Source: CAMLIZ01 sp966212505
GTDB taxonomy: Bacteria; Pseudomonadota; Gammaproteobacteria; Burkholderiales; Burkholderiaceae_C
Reading direction: 5' to 3'
Assembly (NCBI GenBank): GCA_966212505.1
Contig: CBIHRS010000001.1
Span: 301,214 to 365,213 of the forward strand
Length of the DNA stretch: 64,000 nucleotides
Position 1 is the first letter of the stretch. Each line of letters opens with the position of its first letter. Shown here piece by piece: positions 59,653 to 64,000 of this stretch. Below the pieces are notes generated by a model. That model was not told the DNA's origin. It worked only from the letters and a program-made list of their open reading frames with translations, and searched no databases. A program made the position numbers and the translations under genes.

Positions 59653-59970
59653 CTAGCAGGCAGGGAGGCCAAACATCACGACATCATCTGGCAGCAACGC
59701 GAACGCCACGTCCTGCTTGATGCAGATCGACTCGCCGCCGCGATGCACATGGATATCGACGACATAGAAGTCCGAGTCGTCGCGCGACAGCTGATAACGG
59801 AAGAACTTCGGTGGCTCGTGCGGCACGACATAGGCGCCGGTCGCCTTTTCGAGTTCGCGCAGGAGTTCGCCGATCGTCGAGCCTTGGATCTGCAGGCCTG
59901 GCTCTTTGACGAAGGTGTCGAGCACCGGATCGAAGCTGAACTCCTGCCCTTGCGGAAAAACTTCCGGCAT
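59653..59970 (-). CDS. Hypothetical protein downstream of the DUF1851 gene
   Basis: 105 residues, alpha/beta: MPEVFPQGQEFSFDPVLDTF, TIGELLRELEKATGAYVV, DFYVVDIHVHRGGESICIKQ. Not recognised. Starts four bases after the stop of the DUF1851 gene, so both are probably one transcription unit; a second immunity-type gene is one reading. Confidence 0.58.
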   Translation of the reverse strand: MPEVFPQGQEFSFDPVLDTFVKEPGLQIQGSTIGELLRELEKATGAYVVPHEPPKFFRYQLSRDDSDFYVVDIHVHRGGESICIKQDVAFALLPDDVVMFGLPAC

Positions 59971-59974
59971 CGCG

Positions 59975-60430
59975 CTACCCCTGGGTGCCGCGCTGTGTGC
60001 CGCGCAAGGCCAGCGCCTCCGCGGCACTGGTCGCTATGTAGGCTTTCAGGGGTGCGAGCGAGAAGTTCTGCGCCGTCAGGCGTCCCCCCAGCGCGGGCGA
60101 GACGAGCGGTGCGAACACCTGGCGCGCCCCTCGCGTCATCCCATGGGCCGTGAGCAGCTCGACCAGTTCGGTCAAGAACCAGCTCCTGAAAAACTCGGCA
60201 TCCGTCGCCACCCGCGCCTTGTATTCGTCGTAGGCCGCGCTGACGCCCAGGACATTGCCCGACCAGCTGTCCAGCAGCAGCACATGACCTGCTTCGTCAT
60301 GGAGGAAGAGGTTGCCGAACACCGACACATGCAGCACCGACGGCTGTGGCCCGACCACCGGGCGCCACGGTGCCGCCACGTCGACGCCCTCGTATTCGTC
60401 GGGATGGAGGAGAACATCGCGCAGGTTCAT
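59975..60430 (-). CDS. DUF1851 / Tdi1-type T6SS immunity protein
   Basis: 151 residues: VFGNLFLHDEAGHVLLLDSW, AEFFRSWFLTELVELLTAHG and LGGRLTAQNFSLAPLKAYIA are the DUF1851 (T6SS immunity Tdi1, C-terminal) pattern. Tdi1 neutralises the DNase Tde1 of type VI secretion; related proteins occur as orphan immunity genes. No effector is next to it here, so it may be an orphan. ATG at 60430; the frame upstream has no resemblance. Confidence 0.68.
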   Translation of the reverse strand: MNLRDVLLHPDEYEGVDVAAPWRPVVGPQPSVLHVSVFGNLFLHDEAGHVLLLDSWSGNVLGVSAAYDEYKARVATDAEFFRSWFLTELVELLTAHGMTRGARQVFAPLVSPALGGRLTAQNFSLAPLKAYIATSAAEALALRGTQRGTQG

Positions 60431-60559
60431 AGGGCAGGGATGTTCCGGCTCATTATGGCGACAATCGCCCGGTTCTAGGGCGCACAGCCATCGCCCCACA
60501 TACAAGTTCTAAGTGCTGCGGGCAACTTCCCCGGATGCTGCCAGGCGCGAATTTCATCA

Positions 60560-61303
60560 ATGAAGACTCGTGAAATGCCCAGCGAAGAGGATCTGTCGGT
60601 AGAGGCTGTGTTTGATGCCTTGCAAGATCAACTGCCTCCCCAGGGCCTTCGGCGTTCACATCACTCGGAGCTCGAGTTCTCGGATCCCGAGAGTCTCAAG
60701 AAAAGGCTGGACCGGGGTGAGCTGATTGTGGCGAGCTATACAAACTTTCGGCTCCAAGGCTTGGAACGCCTTGGTGACTTCTTTGTGGTTTGGACATTTG
60801 GTTCACTTGCCGCTTTGCTCGCTCTCATTATCGTGGGTGGCTTGCTCGGCTTCGTCGGCGGCGGCAGCGCACTTGAAGCCATTGTCTTGTTCGGTCTGAG
60901 CGCCTTGATCGGCTTGGGGTTGTCGATTCGATACTCACGCATATTGCCGCCGATGGCGGAGCAGAGCGTCACCGTCATCAATGGCAAGACGCGGGAGTTG
61001 ATTTACGCATGTCGCCTGCGCAATGATGAGCCCGTGGCGACACTGTTGCGCGTTCCCCTCTGCGATCTCGCCATCGCGATCTACTGGGGTGCGATAGCCG
61101 ACCACTCTCCTTCATTCCTCAGCGTCCGTCTTCAGCCGAAGTCGTCGACAGGAGAAGGAGGATCGAGCTGGGCCAGCTTGTGCCTTGCTACTGTTGATCT
61201 CAGCTACCCTGTGGCGGTGCCCGCCGAGTTGGAGCGGAAGGCACAGGAATTTGCCGAAGTTTTGGGGGCTGGCTATGTGGGCTTGGAATCAGAGTCCTCA
61301 TGA
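60560..61303 (+). CDS. Two-TM membrane protein, unknown
   Basis: 247 residues. Soluble N-terminus (about 1-70), two transmembrane helices (about 75-97 and 103-125) and a C-terminal cytosolic domain of about 120 residues (VTVINGKTRELIYACRLRND; VATVDLSYPVAVPAELERKA not fully contiguous). Not recognised. Lower GC than the region on either side; likely accessory. Confidence 0.6.
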   Translation: MKTREMPSEEDLSVEAVFDALQDQLPPQGLRRSHHSELEFSDPESLKKRLDRGELIVASYTNFRLQGLERLGDFFVVWTFGSLAALLALIIVGGLLGFVGGGSALEAIVLFGLSALIGLGLSIRYSRILPPMAEQSVTVINGKTRELIYACRLRNDEPVATLLRVPLCDLAIAIYWGAIADHSPSFLSVRLQPKSSTGEGGSSWASLCLATVDLSYPVAVPAELERKAQEFAEVLGAGYVGLESESS

Positions 61304-61429
61304 GGCTCATCTCATCGCTACCCGATGGTCTCGGCCAGAGGCCGTCTCTCGCCGATACCCACATCAGGTAGATTACGCTCGATCGGCTACCCCGCCGACA
61401 GCGGCGAACACAAACTCTCTGGCCAGACC

Positions 61430-62080
61430 ATGGATCAATCTCTCGAAGACGCCGGATTCGTCAACTGCGAGAAACAAGGGTGGGCGTGCTGCGATCTGAG
61501 CACCAAAAAAAGCGCGTTTCTTGCCTTTGCCAGTCAGGAGTCGCCTCGACGCTTGCTCGGCGTGGAGGGCAAAGCCGACACCGTTCTCGTCGATGCCATC
61601 TTGGCCGCCATTGACAACGTCGACATCCAAGCGCGAACGGAAGAGACGTTCGTGGTGCCCATTGGCGTCGACCGCTTCGACTCGCTGGGCTTCGTTCGTG
61701 GAAGCGAGCGCCGCTTGCTGCGCGGCATCATTGACGATGAATCCGCGCTCCAGGTCATACCGTTGTACACGTGCGAACTGGCTCCCGATGGCCAGTTGCC
61801 CCCTCTGGCCGATTTACGCCGCTGGACAAACCTGTTCGCGCTCGACCGTGAGCCCCAGCCGTACTATCAATTTCGCATGAACGGGCATCCGTCTCGGTTG
61901 AAGGCCGAGATGTGGTGCATGGAGCGATTCGCGACATTCCAGTCGTTTCTGCATGTTCTGGCCGGTGATGAAAGTGCCTGGATCGAGGTTCGGAATCGCC
62001 ACGACCAGGTCCTCGCGTTGTCCGGCAAAGAACAACTTACCGGCGCACTTGAGAAGATACGAACGCACGTGGGCCTTTGA
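61430..62080 (+). CDS. Hypothetical protein
   Basis: 216 residues from the ATG at 61430 (MDQSLEDAGFVNCEKQGWAC), the frame being open from 61325. Alpha/beta wording with SLGFVRGSERRLLRGIIDDE and FYQ-like strands; acidic. Not recognised. Separated by about 125 bases from the membrane protein; possibly another orphan immunity gene or member of the same cassette. Confidence 0.55.
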   Translation: MDQSLEDAGFVNCEKQGWACCDLSTKKSAFLAFASQESPRRLLGVEGKADTVLVDAILAAIDNVDIQARTEETFVVPIGVDRFDSLGFVRGSERRLLRGIIDDESALQVIPLYTCELAPDGQLPPLADLRRWTNLFALDREPQPYYQFRMNGHPSRLKAEMWCMERFATFQSFLHVLAGDESAWIEVRNRHDQVLALSGKEQLTGALEKIRTHVGL

Positions 62081-62228
62081 GCTCGGTATCTATCGAGCGG
62101 ATTCACCAGTCCGTTGATGTGGATGTCGACACGACCACTCGGTGACGAGCAGCGCATGGCCCTAGCACTGCACACGCGGGTGCGGGAACAGGCCGGGACG
62201 CCCTTCCCGGCGCGGGCCCCGCGCGGGC

Positions 62229-62306
62229 TCAGAACCAGCGCCAGATGCGCTGCAGCCACGCAGGCGCGGCGCGGCGGGGCACGTAGTGTTGGCGCAGTTC
62301 GGGCAT
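62229..62306 (-). CDS. Possible 25-residue Trp-rich peptide
   Basis: ORF MPELRQHYVPRRAAPAWLQR then IWRWF, with a TAGGAGCCGAGC ribosome site. It starts about ten bases after the stop of the LexA-box gene on the same strand. Cationic, with three Trp and a Phe near the C-terminus, as in small membrane-active peptides. The coding status is unproven. Confidence 0.4.
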   Translation of the reverse strand: MPELRQHYVPRRAAPAWLQRIWRWF

Positions 62307-62315
62307 GCTCGGCTC

Positions 62316-62510
62316 CTACGTAAACGATCGATCGGGCGCAGCCACCTCGACGCGGCTGCCGTTGACAAACGCGACGCCGTCGACCACCTCGATCAGGATC
62401 GGGCCGAAGCGGCTTTCCCAGACCAGGCGGTAGACGCCGTCGGTGGCCAGCGGCAGGTCATCCTGGTCGGAGGGTGGGCGCAGCAGCACCTCGGGGACGG
62501 GCGCATTCAT
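62316..62510 (-). CDS. Small protein under a second LexA box
   Basis: 64 residues: EVLLRPPSDQDDLPLATDGV, YRLVWESRFGPILIEVVDGV, FVNGSRVE. Acidic, beta-type. Not assigned to a function. The ATG at 62510 lies 12 bases from the LexA box, so the gene should respond to DNA damage. The short ORF 62229-62306 follows at once. Confidence 0.6.
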   Translation of the reverse strand: MNAPVPEVLLRPPSDQDDLPLATDGVYRLVWESRFGPILIEVVDGVAFVNGSRVEVAAPDRSFT

Positions 62511-62522
62511 CGTCTTCAACAA

Positions 62523-62538
62523 CTGTATAAAACAACAG
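62523..62538 (-). promoter_or_regulatory. LexA (SOS) box
   Basis: CTGTATAAAACAACAG is CTGT-N8-ACAG, in the context ACTGT...ACAGTAT. It sits directly upstream of the ATG at 62510 and overlaps a TATACT-like -10 on the minus strand. Confidence 0.75.
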
Positions 62539-62776
62539 TATAGCGATCGAGGCCCGCAGCGCAAGCCGCCCGTGCCGAAGGCAGGGTCGACGACGGCCGG
62601 CCGCGGTGGACGGTCCGGCCGATGAACTGATCACCGCAGCACGAGAACTGGTCCCGACGACGGCAACCGGTTGTCGCAGAACGAGTTTTTAAAAATCCCG
62701 CTTCCGACCGGCTGGCACTCTTTCTAGAACGGTGGGCCGCTCATGACTACAGTGGGCCCTCCGTCCAGGAGGTGGC

Positions 62777-62920
62777 ATGGCCGAGATCGTGAAGCAGGGG
62801 TGGGCGTTGTGGCCGAAGGCGACCCCGGAGCTGCGGGTCGCGCGGGTGGCGCTCGCCGCCTTCGTCGTGGTCGGCTGGGCGCTGTGGCTCGCACTGGCGG
62901 TCGTCAGGAGCCGGCGATGA
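62777..62920 (+). CDS. 47-residue single-pass membrane protein
   Basis: Starts MAEIVKQGWALWPKATPELR, then a transmembrane helix (ALAAFVVVGWALWLALAVV) and the tail RSRR. A strong CCAGGAGGTGGC ribosome site precedes the ATG. The TGA overlaps the ATG of the winged-helix gene (ATGA). Not recognised; too short to assign. Confidence 0.6.
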   Translation: MAEIVKQGWALWPKATPELRVARVALAAFVVVGWALWLALAVVRSRR

Positions 62921-63603
62921 GGCACGCTTGGGCGAAGTTCCCGACTGCGTGGCTGCAGCTCGGCGGCGAGGCGCCCTGCCCGCTCGCCGCGCTGCAGTGG
63001 AGCGGCTACCGGACGACCGGCCAGGCGGCGCTGCTGCTGCTGATTGCGCTGGCGATCCGGTTGAACCTGGCGCGGCGCGGCCGCGAACTCGAGGCCGGAC
63101 CGCTGAACCAGGTCGCGGTGCGCTACGACGAGCTGCAGGACTGGGTGCGCGTCGCGCGCGCGACCGTGTCGAAGGCGATCGGGCATCTGGAGGCCTGGGG
63201 CGCGATCCGTGTGCTTTCAGATGGCCGGCGCAGCGTCTACGAGCTGCGCGGCGTCGAGTTCAACGGCGGCTGGTGCCAGCTGCCGCAGTCCCGGCTGCTC
63301 AATGCGAGCGGGACCGCGCTGGCGGCGTTCACCGGCGGGCGCGCGAACCGCTACAGCCTGAACGCGGTGAAGCTGTACGTGCTGCTGATGGCCAAGCGCT
63401 ACCAGCGCTTCAACACGACGGCGCTCGGCTATACCGCGATCGGCCGTCTGGCCGGGATCCGGCGCGAGGAGATTTCGAATGCGCTGCAGCAGCTGATCGC
63501 GCTGCAGCTGGTGTCGCTGGCGGCCGAGCGCAGCGACGGGCGGGCCGATGTGGATGAGCGGACGCAGCGCTATGTGATCGAGGGGTTGTCGAGGCACCGT
63601 TAA
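62917..63603 (+). CDS. Two-winged-helix protein, possible replication initiator or regulator
   Basis: 228 residues with two winged-helix-like regions: VRYDELQDWVRVARATVSKA (about 70-90; wing SDGRRSVYELRGV) and LGYTAIGRLAGIRREEISNA (about 165-185). Two tandem winged helices occur in plasmid Rep proteins and in some regulators; no iterons are visible nearby, so a plasmid origin is not supported. Translationally coupled to the 47-residue membrane peptide, which suggests joint function. Confidence 0.6.
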   Translation: MRHAWAKFPTAWLQLGGEAPCPLAALQWSGYRTTGQAALLLLIALAIRLNLARRGRELEAGPLNQVAVRYDELQDWVRVARATVSKAIGHLEAWGAIRVLSDGRRSVYELRGVEFNGGWCQLPQSRLLNASGTALAAFTGGRANRYSLNAVKLYVLLMAKRYQRFNTTALGYTAIGRLAGIRREEISNALQQLIALQLVSLAAERSDGRADVDERTQRYVIEGLSRHR

Positions 63604-63780
63604 GCGAGAACAGCGGCACACCAGCCGATGGGTTGAGCGGCAACAGGTACGCGCTGTGTGACCTAGCAGCGCCATTTGACGTCACCCCCGCCAACGGTGA
63701 AAACACTATTGGTAGCGTCATTGCCAAACCAAAACACTAGATATAGAGTTTCGGTAGCACTGCTTCTCGGAAGGCATGGC

Positions 63781-63954
63781 ATGTGGACTCCACAGCAAAT
63801 CGAGTACGAAGCGCGCCGGCTCTTGGTTGAGATCGAAGCGCATGCAAAGGAACTGTGGCAAAACACTCAGCCGGATCGGCTTTTTATGTGTGATCCAGAA
63901 GCCGCTTGTCATGTGCTGGGGCTTCAGTTTTTGCCAGACAGCCACCTCTGTTGA
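63781..63954 (+). CDS. Short ORF truncated at a probable IS end
   Basis: 57 residues: MWTPQQIEYEARRLLVEIEA, a helical start, then DRLFMCDPEAACHVLGLQF. The last codons (CTC TGT TGA) lie in sequence that looks like an insertion sequence terminus, so the original C-terminus was probably replaced. ATG at 63781 behind GGAAGGC. A minus-strand frame in the same place is shadow. Confidence 0.5.
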   Translation: MWTPQQIEYEARRLLVEIEAHAKELWQNTQPDRLFMCDPEAACHVLGLQFLPDSHLC

Positions 63955-64000
63955 CGCTCACCTGGAACTGACCCAGGGCGCTCATCTAAATCTGACCCAC
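63948..64000. mobile_element. Probable terminus of an IS21-like element
   Basis: The last bases carry two spaced copies of CTGACCCA (in GGAACTGACCCAGG and AAATCTGACCCAC) and a GACGCTCACCTG / GGCGCTCATCTA pair, i.e. a repeated unit typical of IS21-family ends. The element itself lies beyond the window. Confidence 0.4.

Noticed and set aside
62743..63603. Single 286-residue protein in this frame
   Set aside because: The first 58 residues are the shadow of the 47-residue membrane gene; the ATG at 62917 overlaps its stop and starts the real text.
62917..63603. Plasmid origin of replication
   Set aside because: Two winged helices fit a Rep protein, but no iterons, DnaA boxes or partition genes are seen around it.

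Overview
The window is high-GC DNA with the gene content of a beta-proteobacterium of the order Burkholderiales, probably the Rubrivivax/Leptothrix/Roseateles/Piscinibacter neighbourhood. That placement is an inference from codon use, the ntrC-ntrB-glnA order and protein resemblance; no rRNA or tRNA gene was seen to confirm it.

Bases 1-17,650 are ordinary chromosome. The minus strand carries a nitrogen-control block: ntrC (its 3' end lies outside the window), ntrB, a DUF4124 protein and glnA. glnA has a terminator, a sigma-54 promoter and three NtrC-like sites. Next come an EI24 membrane protein, a fatty acid hydroxylase-type protein, a polysaccharide deacetylase, a beta-propeller and an AIM24-type protein. 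On the plus strand follow a diguanylate cyclase, an IclR regulator and an unknown protein that meets a three-domain 6-pyruvoyl-tetrahydropterin synthase fusion tail to tail. A sulfur-type cluster closes the region: MFS transporter, metallo-beta-lactamase fold protein and ArsR-rhodanese regulator, divergent from a cysteine desulfurase.

Bases about 17,770-22,310 are accessory. A minus-strand run of small unknown genes looks like stacked immunity genes behind a toxin remnant. It is followed by two tandem paralogous membrane proteins on the plus strand.

Bases about 22,290-53,750 are a decayed siphovirus-type prophage, almost all on the minus strand. Read in transcription order it holds: early genes (HTH, Sak4-like ATPase, possible SSB, DUF6511, PD-(D/E)XK nuclease, AlpA-like HTH, primase-helicase, RuvC-like resolvase, DUF6362); a ParB-methylase; terminase; head; tail tube; tail chaperones; tape measure; tail tip. 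The damage is clear. The terminase, the tail-tip protein (twice) and the DUF6511 gene carry frameshifts. A deletion joins gpW to the end of the major capsid protein, and another truncates the tape measure. No portal, protease, lysis gene or integrase was seen. Cargo genes, mostly on the plus strand, look intact. They include a ClpP-like lipoprotein with a secreted neighbour, a DUF6864-like pair with a membrane protein, and three genes that each follow a copy of one leader containing an inverted repeat and a small ORF coupled to the gene by an ATGA overlap.

Bases about 53,990-64,000 are accessory chromosome. They hold a membrane TPR protein, a HAD-like protein divergent from a gene with a LexA box, an S1/P1 nuclease, an XRE regulator, a DUF1851 (Tdi1-type) immunity protein among unknown genes, a second LexA-box unit with a possible 25-residue Trp-rich peptide, a winged-helix protein coupled to a 47-residue membrane peptide, and a small gene that ends at what looks like an insertion sequence terminus.
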